Shown in pieces: positions 16,880 to 24,709 of a stretch of DNA of 49,942 nt. This stretch comes from Thermoplasmata archaeon (GTDB lineage: Archaea; Thermoplasmatota; Thermoplasmata; Thermoplasmatales; GCA-001856825): contig JAKAXD010000007.1 in the NCBI GenBank assembly GCA_021816725.1, forward strand, positions 1 through 49,942. The letters run 5' to 3'. The position numbers and the translations under genes are program-made. The notes below the pieces were generated by a model, which saw nothing but the letters and a program-made list of their open reading frames with translations, did not search any database and was not told the DNA's origin. Within the stretch, counting starts at the first letter, position 1. Each line of letters opens with the position of its first letter.

Positions 16880-18328
16880 CTACCACCTTGAAATTATTAC
16901 CTTCCGTTCAGTGAAAAATAGAACATTATCGTCGCCCCCCTGGGGATGCAGGTCCCCAAAGAAGGACTCCTTCATGCCAGAGAACGGGTAAAATGCTATC
17001 GGGGCAGCAACCCCCACGTTTATTCCTATATTCCCTACATTAATCCCTTCTGAGAATTTCCTTGCGTTCTGGCCAGAACTGGTGTAGATGGATGATGCAT
17101 TTCCGAATCTGCTCCTGTTCATCACATCCAACGCATCATCAAGGGAATTGGCAGTATAGAAAGATGCAACAGGGCCGAATATCTCATCATTCATTACTGT
17201 CATCCCCTCTGTGACCCCGTCAATTATGGAAGGCCCAAGGAAGAATCCATTGGGGTATTTGCTGCATGTGGCCTTCCTCCCGTCAAGTAAGATCTTTCCA
17301 CCTTCATCCTCCCCTTTCTGTATGTACGTTTCAACTCTCTCCTTGTGTTCTCTTCTAATTAGTGGCCCCATATCTGTATCCGGTTCCATCCCATAGCCGA
17401 GCCTTAGCCCAGTTGCCCTCTTCTTGAATGCATTCATCACCTTATCGTGATTTTCAGGTAGAGTGACCAGTACAGAGCCGGCCAGGCATCTCTCTCCAGC
17501 ATTCCCGTAGAAAGAACCAATAATGTTATCTATGCCCCCTTCCAAGTCTGCATCTGGCATCACAAGGATGTAATTCTTTGCGGACGCCCCTGCCTGAACC
17601 CTCTTTCTGTTAGATGTTCCTTTCCTGTACACATATTCAGCAACTGGAGTAGAACCGACAAAACTTACACCAGCCACTTTCTTGTTCTCTAGGAGGAAAT
17701 CAACTGATTCTTTACCGCCATTTATCATCTGAACTACTCCCTCTGGATATCCAGCTTCCTTCACGAGGTTCATCACAGTTTCCATGCTCATTGGAGTCTT
17801 TTCAGACGGCTTGATAATGACTGAGTTCCCCAGAGTAACAGAGTAAGGAAAGAACCAGAAGGGTATCATAACGGGGAAGTTGAAAGGAGAGATTATTGCA
17901 AAGACCCCAATTGGTACCCTAATAAGTTCTTCGTCAACCCCGTTGGCAATCTGTTTATTGTTTCTACCCATAATATGATAGCTTGCCGCAGCTGCAGATT
18001 GAACATTCTGTATTGCCCTTATCGCGTCCCCTTTGGCTTCTTCAAACGTTTTTCCATGTTCATTGGTCGTTACTTCTGCGATCTTATCGATGTTGGCCCA
18101 GATCAGCCTTTCGAGTTTGAAGAGGTGATTGATCCTATCAGAAATGGGAACTTTCTGCCACTTCAATTGCGCATCATAAGCTAAATCTACTGCCCGTTCC
18201 ACCTCCTCCCTCCTTGCCTCTCTGACGGATGCGATTTTTGCCCCAAAGGCCGGGTTGAAAACGTCAAACCTATCCTCTCCTTCCCCTTCCTCAAATTTGT
18301 TGTTTACGAAATTGAGAATGCTTCTCAT
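16880..18328 (-). CDS. mmsA: Methylmalonate/malonate-semialdehyde dehydrogenase (CoA-acylating)
   Basis: NAD+- and CoA-dependent dehydrogenase converting malonate semialdehyde to acetyl-CoA or methylmalonate semialdehyde to propionyl-CoA, 482 aa. N150 lies in ISPFNFP and the nucleophile is C281 in GNAGERCLAG. The usual general-base Glu region (ELGG) is replaced by QAGASAKNY, as expected in this CoA-using class. The C-terminal APIAFYPFSGMKESFFGD and FFTERKVIISRW are diagnostic of MMSDH. The ATG abuts the stop of the upstream beta-alanine-type aminotransferase with no gap. The pair therefore reads as beta-alanine to malonate semialdehyde to acetyl-CoA. Confidence 0.93.
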   Translation of the reverse strand: MRSILNFVNNKFEEGEGEDRFDVFNPAFGAKIASVREARREEVERAVDLAYDAQLKWQKVPISDRINHLFKLERLIWANIDKIAEVTTNEHGKTFEEAKGDAIRAIQNVQSAAAASYHIMGRNNKQIANGVDEELIRVPIGVFAIISPFNFPVMIPFWFFPYSVTLGNSVIIKPSEKTPMSMETVMNLVKEAGYPEGVVQMINGGKESVDFLLENKKVAGVSFVGSTPVAEYVYRKGTSNRKRVQAGASAKNYILVMPDADLEGGIDNIIGSFYGNAGERCLAGSVLVTLPENHDKVMNAFKKRATGLRLGYGMEPDTDMGPLIRREHKERVETYIQKGEDEGGKILLDGRKATCSKYPNGFFLGPSIIDGVTEGMTVMNDEIFGPVASFYTANSLDDALDVMNRSRFGNASSIYTSSGQNARKFSEGINVGNIGINVGVAAPIAFYPFSGMKESFFGDLHPQGGDDNVLFFTERKVIISRW

Positions 18329-19687
18329 TTAATCGACCTCATTGTCGGAAATTGTAAGGCAATTATCCAACGTGTCGAGACCCTTCATCAGGTCCTCTTC
18401 AGAAATTATAAGAGGGGGTGCGATTACAAAGTGATTCAACCAGTTGTTGACGTAGACTCCCTGTTCCATTGCTTTCCTTGATACCCTGTCTGTCATTAAC
18501 TGCTTCCCTTCAAGCTTGTCCTCGTAGACATTGAATGGCGTCTTCTTTTCCCTGTTCTTCACCAATTCAACTGCCCCGAACATCCCGATGCTCCTAACAT
18601 CCCCGACAGACTTGTGGTCATCCTTGATTTCTCCAAGTCTTTTTGCAAGCACTTTCCCAAGCTCGCTAGACCTTTCAATCAATTTCCCCTCTTTGTATTC
18701 CTCTATTGCAGCCTTCGCTGCTGCCAGAGAGACAGGATGCGCTTCATACGTGTGTCCATGAGCGAAGTAGTTGGAGTCGAAGTATTCTGCGATTCTTTTG
18801 CTGGTTGCCATTAGTGAAAGCGGAAGATATGCACCCGTTATTCCCTTCGCTGTAGTCAGTATGTCGGGTTTGATATTCCAATTGTCAACTGCAAACCATT
18901 TTCCTGTTCTCCCCCAACCGCTCATAACCTCGTCCGTTATCAGCAGCACATCATTCTCACTCGTAATTTCCCTGATCCTCTTGAGATACCCTTCGGGTGG
19001 CACAATGACACCGTTTGTGCCAGTTACGGGCTCGACAATCATTCCTCCTATGTTCCCTTCATTTTTAATCAGATACTGGTTGTAATCTGCGCACGCAAGA
19101 TTGCATTCCGGAAATTTAAGATTCAGAGGACATCTGTAGCAATAAGGGGGTATGGAATGAACAATTCCAGGTATAGAGTAATAAGTATCAACCGGAGTTC
19201 TTCGGAAGTCTCCAGTCAGTGTGATACTCCCTGCAGTAGATCCGTGATAAGAGTTGTAGTTTGAAATGATCTTTGTCTTCCTCTCCTTCTGAAAAAACAT
19301 CCTTACAGTCTTTATTGCTGCCTCGTTTGCCTCGGTCCCTGAAGCACCAAAGAAATACTTTGTAAGTGAGGAAGGGAGAACTTCCTTTAGGAGCAGAGAT
19401 ACCTGTGCCCTGATTTCTGTAGCGTATCCAGGCTGAACATACTCTAACCTTGCAAGCTGGTCATATATAGCCTTCCTTATTTTCTCATTTCCGTGTCCTA
19501 GGTTGGAGCACATGAGCTGGGAAGAGAAGTCCAGGTAGGATTTCCCGTTAGAATCAGTGAAGCGTGAGCCTGATTCATCAACAATAGTGAGAGGTGACCA
19601 GCCGGCTTGCTTCCTCCATGTACCGTATGTCAATTCAGTGCAAATTTTACCAACTTCCCTTGAATCGCCGGAATTTTTGTCAACCAT
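18329..19687 (-). CDS. Class III aminotransferase, beta-alanine/taurine:pyruvate type
   Basis: PLP aminotransferase of 452 aa. Motifs are FGASGTEANEAAIK, YNSYHGSTAG, GMIVEPVTGTNGV, LITDEVMSGWGRTG with D252, and LTTAKGITGAYLP with K281. It carries four cysteines in PPYCYRCPLNLKFPECNLAC (183, 186, 195, 199). As I recall, a similar Cys-containing loop occurs in taurine-pyruvate-type aminotransferases; this could not be checked here. Its fusion-like spacing with the MMSDH gene (stop and start adjacent) favours beta-alanine as donor. A TATA-like element about 24 nt before the ATG supports leaderless transcription. Confidence 0.86.
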   Translation of the reverse strand: MVDKNSGDSREVGKICTELTYGTWRKQAGWSPLTIVDESGSRFTDSNGKSYLDFSSQLMCSNLGHGNEKIRKAIYDQLARLEYVQPGYATEIRAQVSLLLKEVLPSSLTKYFFGASGTEANEAAIKTVRMFFQKERKTKIISNYNSYHGSTAGSITLTGDFRRTPVDTYYSIPGIVHSIPPYCYRCPLNLKFPECNLACADYNQYLIKNEGNIGGMIVEPVTGTNGVIVPPEGYLKRIREITSENDVLLITDEVMSGWGRTGKWFAVDNWNIKPDILTTAKGITGAYLPLSLMATSKRIAEYFDSNYFAHGHTYEAHPVSLAAAKAAIEEYKEGKLIERSSELGKVLAKRLGEIKDDHKSVGDVRSIGMFGAVELVKNREKKTPFNVYEDKLEGKQLMTDRVSRKAMEQGVYVNNWLNHFVIAPPLIISEEDLMKGLDTLDNCLTISDNEVD

Positions 19688-19941
19688 GGAAATAATATTT
19701 AGACGAAGTATATCAAATCTTTCTTAAATACGAAAATAATTACCATATACTTTTCAAGGCTGTAATTTGTAAGCTTTCTGCCTAGCTAATGGAATGGTGC
19801 TTCATTTAGAATTCAGAATCATGTGGTTGGTCTGCGATCAGTTAAAAATCTCGAAATTTCGTAGGATTTTAAAAGTCAAATTGAGTTCAAAATAGGAGGA
19901 AAAATTGAAAAAAGGATTTGGGTCTTCATTCATTCCCTGAG
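19688..19941. other. Intergenic stretch between two aminotransferase genes
   Basis: This 254-bp gap holds the promoter of the minus-strand aminotransferase at 19,687 near its left edge. It also holds a 10-bp perfect palindrome CGAAATTTCG at 19,852-19,861 flanked by AAAATC and GATTTT. To the right is a plus-strand TATA-like tract (about 19,867-19,875), a GGAGG at 19,895-19,899, and an 11-codon TTG-started ORF (19,905-19,940) spaced as if translated. No conventional gene is visible. Confidence 0.4.
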
Positions 19942-21318
19942 TCAGTTCTCTCTGTTATACTCCTTGATGGATTCCCTCAAAGCCGTAAGGAATGCTTCTA
20001 TATCCGCCTCGGTATGGACCATTGAAAGTGGCATTCTCTCCGCACCGTCCGGATGGTAGTATATGCCCCTCTGCAGCATCTTCTTCTGGACACCCTTATA
20101 CTTGTTCCAGTCCATTACAATGCTTTCTCTGTAGTTCGTGATCTGCTTCTGTTCAGTGAATACGAATGTGATCAGGCCAGTTTCGTAATTGACGAATATT
20201 GATTCATCAATGTCTTCCGCTATTTCCTCTATTCCTCTTGCCATCCTTCTTGTCAATCTTCCCAACATGCTGTACCCCTCGAATTCATTAGTTTCCAGAA
20301 GCTTCAGGTTTGCTATTGAAGCTGTAAGGGATATCGGTACTCCAAAGTAAGTGCCTCCGTAACCGACCCCATTTCCAATAAGTTCCATGTATTCCTTCTT
20401 TCCTGCTATAGCAGATATCGGGTACCCATTGCTCAGGGCTTTTGCCCATGAAGAGAGATCCGGGGTAACCCCGTAGAGTTTCTGAGCTCCGCCTTCGCTT
20501 ACCCTGAATCCAGTAATGACCTCGTCGAAAATCAGAAGGATATTATATTCATCTGCAAGTTCTCTGACGCCTTTCAGATACCCTGGCTCCGGGGATACTA
20601 GGGTCGAGTTTGCCATTATCGGTTCCATGATTATGGCTGCAATTTCGTTTCCCCTTATCCTTAGTATCTTTGAGAGCCCTTCAAGGTCGTTCCAGTTTGA
20701 AACCACGACAGTATCCATCACGCCCTGCGGAATTCCAGCAGAGTATGGAAGTGATTTAGGGAACCATTTGAGCCCTGCGACAGGTGGCGGTGCTTCAACA
20801 GAAACCGCACCGTAGTCATGAAGTCCATGATAGTGCCCCTCAAATTTCAATATCATATCCTTCCCTGTTGCAGCCCTGGCAATCCTTAGTGCATTGAAAG
20901 TAGCATCGGTACCGCTTAAAGCGAATGTTACCATGTCCTGTGTTTTAACGAACTTCTTGAATTCCCTGGCCAGTTTGTATTCCAGTTCATTTGGGGTACC
21001 GTACAAGTCTCCATTCTTTATGTATTTTCTAACAGCAGCTGTGATCTTCTCATTGGAATGACCATTTATCAATGGGCCAAAAGCCATAAGAAAATCAATG
21101 TATTCATTTCCATCTACGTCCCACATCCTAGTACCTTTTGCCCTGTTCATGAATATAGGGTAGTCGTCCCATGAACTGGTTCTCATCAATGAACTGGCCC
21201 CAGAAGGTATCAGCCTCTTAGTTTTCTTGAAAAGATTCATCGATCTCTTGGTTTCGTAATTCTTCTTATCACCCGAAATGCCTATAATATCTTTATGAGT
21301 TTCATCCTCAGATTGCAT
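19942..21318 (-). CDS. Class III aminotransferase, glutamate-1-semialdehyde aminomutase-like
   Basis: PLP enzyme of 458 aa in the GSA-aminomutase branch of class III aminotransferases. It shows ALSGTDATFNALRIARA, EGHYHGLHDY, AAIIMEPIM, LLIFDEVITGFR with D265, and WAKALSNGYPISAIAG with the PLP lysine K293. The loop after the lysine differs from the GGGxPxGA of true HemL, so a heme role is doubtful. Members of this branch act on beta-amino acids, diamines and other omega-amines. The first 25 residues are charged and variable. A TATA-like element and a 14-bp palindrome precede the ATG. It is divergent from the lysine-dehydrogenase-like gene. Confidence 0.82.
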   Translation of the reverse strand: MQSEDETHKDIIGISGDKKNYETKRSMNLFKKTKRLIPSGASSLMRTSSWDDYPIFMNRAKGTRMWDVDGNEYIDFLMAFGPLINGHSNEKITAAVRKYIKNGDLYGTPNELEYKLAREFKKFVKTQDMVTFALSGTDATFNALRIARAATGKDMILKFEGHYHGLHDYGAVSVEAPPPVAGLKWFPKSLPYSAGIPQGVMDTVVVSNWNDLEGLSKILRIRGNEIAAIIMEPIMANSTLVSPEPGYLKGVRELADEYNILLIFDEVITGFRVSEGGAQKLYGVTPDLSSWAKALSNGYPISAIAGKKEYMELIGNGVGYGGTYFGVPISLTASIANLKLLETNEFEGYSMLGRLTRRMARGIEEIAEDIDESIFVNYETGLITFVFTEQKQITNYRESIVMDWNKYKGVQKKMLQRGIYYHPDGAERMPLSMVHTEADIEAFLTALRESIKEYNREN

Positions 21319-21326
21319 AATTTCAC

Positions 21327-21348
21327 AACCGTATACGGTTTGATATTC
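21327..21348 (-). promoter_or_regulatory. Promoter with perfect palindrome upstream of the GSA-type aminotransferase
   Basis: AACCGTATACGGTT at 21,327-21,340 is a perfect 14-bp palindrome. It is immediately downstream of a TATA-like GAATATCA (21,341-21,348, minus strand) centred 26.5 nt before the ATG at 21,318. A protein bound here would cover the space between TATA box and transcription start, so it looks like a repressor operator. Confidence 0.55.
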
Positions 21349-21474
21349 TTGTAGGGTATATTATTTTTTCTCAGAGGCGTTTTTGTTTAAAATTTTTCAA
21401 AATATAATTCACTTTTTTACAATTTTTTTATGATTAAGGAAAACGTTTATATTTATAAATAATAATATAGACAA

Positions 21475-22626
21475 GTGAAGGCTGTAGTACTAGGCGGAAT
21501 GGGTCTAACAGGTCGATGCGCTGTATTTGATTTAATAAATAATAATAAAATTGATGAAATAATAGTTGGAGATCAGGTAAAAAACCTCGACTTTAGCGAT
21601 CCAAGGGTAAAATTCGTCAAGCTGGATGTAAACGATAAGGAAACTCTTGTAAAGACACTTAGGGGGGCTGAAGTCGTCATTAATGCAGTGCAATATTACC
21701 ACAATGTAAAGATAATGAAAGCAGCACTAGAGGCCAAGACAAACTACTTAGATTTCGGGGGTCTGTACAGAGTCACTCTTGAACAGCTGGCACTGGATCA
21801 GGAATTCAAGGAAGCAGGGTTGCTGGCAATAGTGGGTATGGGCGCACAGCCAGGTATAACAAACATAATGGCAAGTTACGCAGTAAGTAAATTAGACAAG
21901 GTCGATGAGATAGTAATCAGGGATGGTTGGATTGACAAGACAAATTATCCAAAGCTCTTCTTCACATGGTCACCGGCAACACTATTTGATGAGCTGACCA
22001 TGAAGGCAGTCCACTTTGACGGAAGTATCGTTGAGTCAGAGCCATTCAGCAGCATGGAGGAATACGATTTTGGATGGGAGATTGGCAAGGCTAAGATATT
22101 CAGGTCCATACATTCAGAGATTGCAACCCTTCCTGCAAGTTTTGTGGAAAAGGGGATAAAGTACGTCGAATGGAAGGAAGGCAGTGCGGATATAGAGAAA
22201 CTGAAGTTCTTGACGGACATTGGTTTTGGAAGAACTGACAAGGTGAAAGCAGGAGGGTCTGAACTGGTACCAAGGGAATTCCTATTCGACTTCTTGAAAT
22301 CACAGGGGATGTTTTCTCCACCAGAGAACGTCCAGGTAATGGATTATGAGATGTCAGTACTCACCGCAAAGGGAAGTGACGAGGGAAGACCAAAGAAAGT
22401 GGAAGTGAAGGCATATTTCAAGTACGACGAAAAATGGAAGGTATCGGCATCTCAAAAGGAAGTGGGTGTTCCTGGCTCAATTGCAGCTCAGATGATCATC
22501 GGGGGCGTGATAAAGGGAAAGGGCGTGAAGCCTCCAGAGCAAATAGTCCCGGTGAAACCATTCTTTGCAGAACTGGGCAAGAGGGACATTAAGATAAAGT
22601 CAGAAGAGAGTTTCGATTCCAACTAA
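21475..22626 (+). CDS. Lysine 6-dehydrogenase/saccharopine dehydrogenase-like oxidoreductase
   Basis: NAD(P)-dependent amino acid dehydrogenase of 383 aa. The Rossmann motif is VVLGGMGLTGRCAVFDL, followed by GAEVVINAVQYY and YLDFGG as in the saccharopine dehydrogenase superfamily. The C-terminal GVIKGKGVKPPEQIVPVKPF strongly resembles lysine 6-dehydrogenase, as does the total length. Lysine 6-dehydrogenase deaminates the epsilon amino group to give allysine/piperideine carboxylate. Start GTG 21,475 follows AT-rich TATA-like sequence at 21,445-21,460. Two peptide-transporter ATPase genes follow 10 nt downstream in the same operon, and an aminoaldehyde dehydrogenase lies beyond them. A lysine or related diamine acid pathway is inferred. 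Confidence 0.75.
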   Translation: MKAVVLGGMGLTGRCAVFDLINNNKIDEIIVGDQVKNLDFSDPRVKFVKLDVNDKETLVKTLRGAEVVINAVQYYHNVKIMKAALEAKTNYLDFGGLYRVTLEQLALDQEFKEAGLLAIVGMGAQPGITNIMASYAVSKLDKVDEIVIRDGWIDKTNYPKLFFTWSPATLFDELTMKAVHFDGSIVESEPFSSMEEYDFGWEIGKAKIFRSIHSEIATLPASFVEKGIKYVEWKEGSADIEKLKFLTDIGFGRTDKVKAGGSELVPREFLFDFLKSQGMFSPPENVQVMDYEMSVLTAKGSDEGRPKKVEVKAYFKYDEKWKVSASQKEVGVPGSIAAQMIIGGVIKGKGVKPPEQIVPVKPFFAELGKRDIKIKSEESFDSN

Positions 22627-22636
22627 TATACTTTAT

Positions 22637-23635
22637 ATGATTGACTCTATTCAACGAAGAGATAAGTTGAGTCCTAACCTCCTCGAAGTGAGCAATCTAT
22701 CCGTAAATTTCGAAACGATTGACAGGACAGTCGAGGTCCTGAAGGACGTGTCAGTGACGGTTGGAAAGGAGGAGGTTGTTGGTGTAGTGGGGGAGAGCGG
22801 TTCTGGCAAGTCTACGCTTGCACAGGTAATAGTTGGTGTTTTAGATATCCCTCCAGCCAGGATCATGGGGGGTAGAATTCTGCTTGAAGGGAAAGAGATT
22901 TTGCCTCATCCTGAAAACAAAGTTAATTTCAGGGGGAAAGGCATCAACATGATATTCCAGGAACCGCTGACATCACTAAATCCAGTCTATTCAGTGCATG
23001 ATCAAATGGAGGAGGCAGTAAATATAGGGCATCCAAAGCTGGAAAAGAAAGAGAAGGAGGCAATCATCAGGAAGTCCCTGGCAGAAGTGATGATTAGGGA
23101 CGTCGAGGGCGTCCTAAACGTCTATCCTCACCAGCTATCGGGTGGTATGAGGCAGAGAGTTTCGATAGCAATGGTTCTTGTCCAAAAACCGAATCTTCTG
23201 ATCCTCGATGAACCTACTACCGGTCTGGACCTCATAGTACAGAGGAAGATAATAAGCCTGATAATGAACCTTAAGAAGGAAGTTCTTTCGAGCATCCTCC
23301 TCATAACCCACGATCTAGCAGTTGCTGCAAACATGTGTGACAGGATTTACGTTATGTACGCAGGAAGGGTGGTAGAGAGTGGCAAAATGAGGGACGTTCT
23401 TCACGATCCAAAACACCCATATACCACAATGTTGAAGAATTCTGAACCAGAGGGTTATGCAAATGGAGCCCCCCTGAAAGTGTCTTCTGGGGCACCTCCA
23501 GACCTGAGGCATCTTCCCCCTGGGTGTGCCTTCAATCCAAGATGCCCTATGGCAATGGATATCTGCAGGAGCAAGGTACCTGAACTAAAAAAGCTGGCGG
23601 ATAACAGGGAGGTCGCGTGCTGGCTCTATGAATGA
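22637..23635 (+). CDS. Peptide ABC transporter ATPase, OppD/DppD type
   Basis: Nucleotide-binding subunit of an oligopeptide importer, 332 aa. Walker A is GESGSGKST (about 52-60), the signature is LSGGMRQR, Walker B is LLILDEPTTGLD and the switch His is in LLITHD. The C-terminal oligopeptide extension has the family Cys set (CAFNPRCPMAMDIC and a final CW), which in related proteins can hold a metal cluster. It follows the dehydrogenase by 10 nt and overlaps the second ATPase by 8 nt. No permease or binding protein gene adjoins it; the partner subunits are probably those at 12,864-16,780. Confidence 0.93.
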   Translation: MIDSIQRRDKLSPNLLEVSNLSVNFETIDRTVEVLKDVSVTVGKEEVVGVVGESGSGKSTLAQVIVGVLDIPPARIMGGRILLEGKEILPHPENKVNFRGKGINMIFQEPLTSLNPVYSVHDQMEEAVNIGHPKLEKKEKEAIIRKSLAEVMIRDVEGVLNVYPHQLSGGMRQRVSIAMVLVQKPNLLILDEPTTGLDLIVQRKIISLIMNLKKEVLSSILLITHDLAVAANMCDRIYVMYAGRVVESGKMRDVLHDPKHPYTTMLKNSEPEGYANGAPLKVSSGAPPDLRHLPPGCAFNPRCPMAMDICRSKVPELKKLADNREVACWLYE

Positions 23636-24620
23636 ACCAATACTGGAAGTGGAAAATCTTACTGTTCAGTTCAAGGCGAAGACAAAGATGTTCCGGTCAA
23701 CGGGGGATAGGGAGAAATGGAAGAGGGTACTCAACGCCATTTCTTTCAGCCTAAGACAGGGGGAAACATTCGGAATAGTTGGGGAAACTGGATCAGGGAA
23801 GACAACACTTGCAAGGACCCTAGTTGGAATCTACAAGCCAAAGGACTGCAAGGTCACCCTCTATGGAAAGCGAGTAGACTTCAGGAAAAAAGAAGGGATA
23901 CTTCTACTGAGGAAGACAATCGGTATCGTTTTCCAGGATCCAGTTGGAAGCCTGAATCCACGCGTAACTGTATACGACATCATCTCAGAAGGAATACCCG
24001 TCTGGGAAAAATTGAAAGAAGAGCAGAAGGCGGAAAAGGTCAGGGAGGCTGCAAGGCTTGTCGATCTGCCGGAAAGTAAGCTAGAATCATACCCGACAGA
24101 ACTGAGCGGGGGAGAGAAGCAGAGGGTGAGCCTGGCAAGGACAATAATCGGTGGCAAGAAAATACTAGTTCTTGACGAGCCCACAAGTTCACTGGACGTA
24201 TCTATCCAGGCTCAAATTCTTAACCTGTTAATAAGACTGAAAAAAGAACTTTCCATAAGCTACATCTTCATAACTCACGACCTGAATGTGATAAAGTACA
24301 TGTGCGATCGAGTCGCGGTACTATACTATGGCCAGATCCTGGAACAGGGAAATACCGAAGAAATTTTCGAACATCCAAGGCATCCTTATTCCTCGGACCT
24401 CGTAGCTGCAAATATCTCTTTTTCTTCTACAACCAAATTCAGTGAGGTACAGGAATCTGGAGAACCTACCAAGGAAGGTTGCGTCTACAAGAACTCTTGC
24501 TCAAAGCGCTTTGCTTCGTGCGATAATGAACCTCCTGTAATAGATTACGGGAAGGGAACAGTAAAATGCTGGCTTTACAGCAATATGAGAGATGACAGAG
24601 GAAATAAAATGGAAAGGTGA
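23628..24620 (+). CDS. Peptide ABC transporter ATPase, OppF/DppF type
   Basis: Second nucleotide-binding subunit, 330 aa. It has Walker A VGETGSGKTT, signature LSGGEKQR, Walker B ILVLDEPTSSLD and IFITHDLNV. The N-terminal insert before the Walker A strand (KTKMFRSTGDREKWKRVL) is the usual OppF feature. The C-terminal region has CVYKNSCSKRFASCD and CW, matching the Cys-rich tail. Heterodimeric OppD-OppF ATPases power peptide uptake. The ATG lies inside the oppD-like gene, so translation is coupled. Confidence 0.93.
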   Translation: MNEPILEVENLTVQFKAKTKMFRSTGDREKWKRVLNAISFSLRQGETFGIVGETGSGKTTLARTLVGIYKPKDCKVTLYGKRVDFRKKEGILLLRKTIGIVFQDPVGSLNPRVTVYDIISEGIPVWEKLKEEQKAEKVREAARLVDLPESKLESYPTELSGGEKQRVSLARTIIGGKKILVLDEPTSSLDVSIQAQILNLLIRLKKELSISYIFITHDLNVIKYMCDRVAVLYYGQILEQGNTEEIFEHPRHPYSSDLVAANISFSSTTKFSEVQESGEPTKEGCVYKNSCSKRFASCDNEPPVIDYGKGTVKCWLYSNMRDDRGNKMER

Positions 24621-24640
24621 CAATTATACGTCCCAATGAC

Positions 24641-24676
24641 AAAATTTTCTCCTCATAATCACCTTGGGGAAATTTT
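24641..24676. repeat. Imperfect inverted repeat between oppF-like gene and aldehyde dehydrogenase
   Basis: AAAATTTTCTCC at 24,641-24,652 and GGGGAAATTTT at about 24,666-24,676 are near-complementary arms around a 13-nt loop. It could be a hairpin terminating the upstream operon or an operator for the dehydrogenase gene at 24,710. It is imperfect, so confidence is low. Confidence 0.3.
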
Positions 24677-24709
24677 ATCTTCATATGGTTCATAAGTTTA
24701 TAGAGCTAA

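Noticed and set aside
19942..21318. Assignment of the GSA-type aminotransferase as hemL
   Set aside because: The sequence after the PLP lysine lacks the GGGxPxGA of HemL and the gene sits among catabolic genes, not heme genes.
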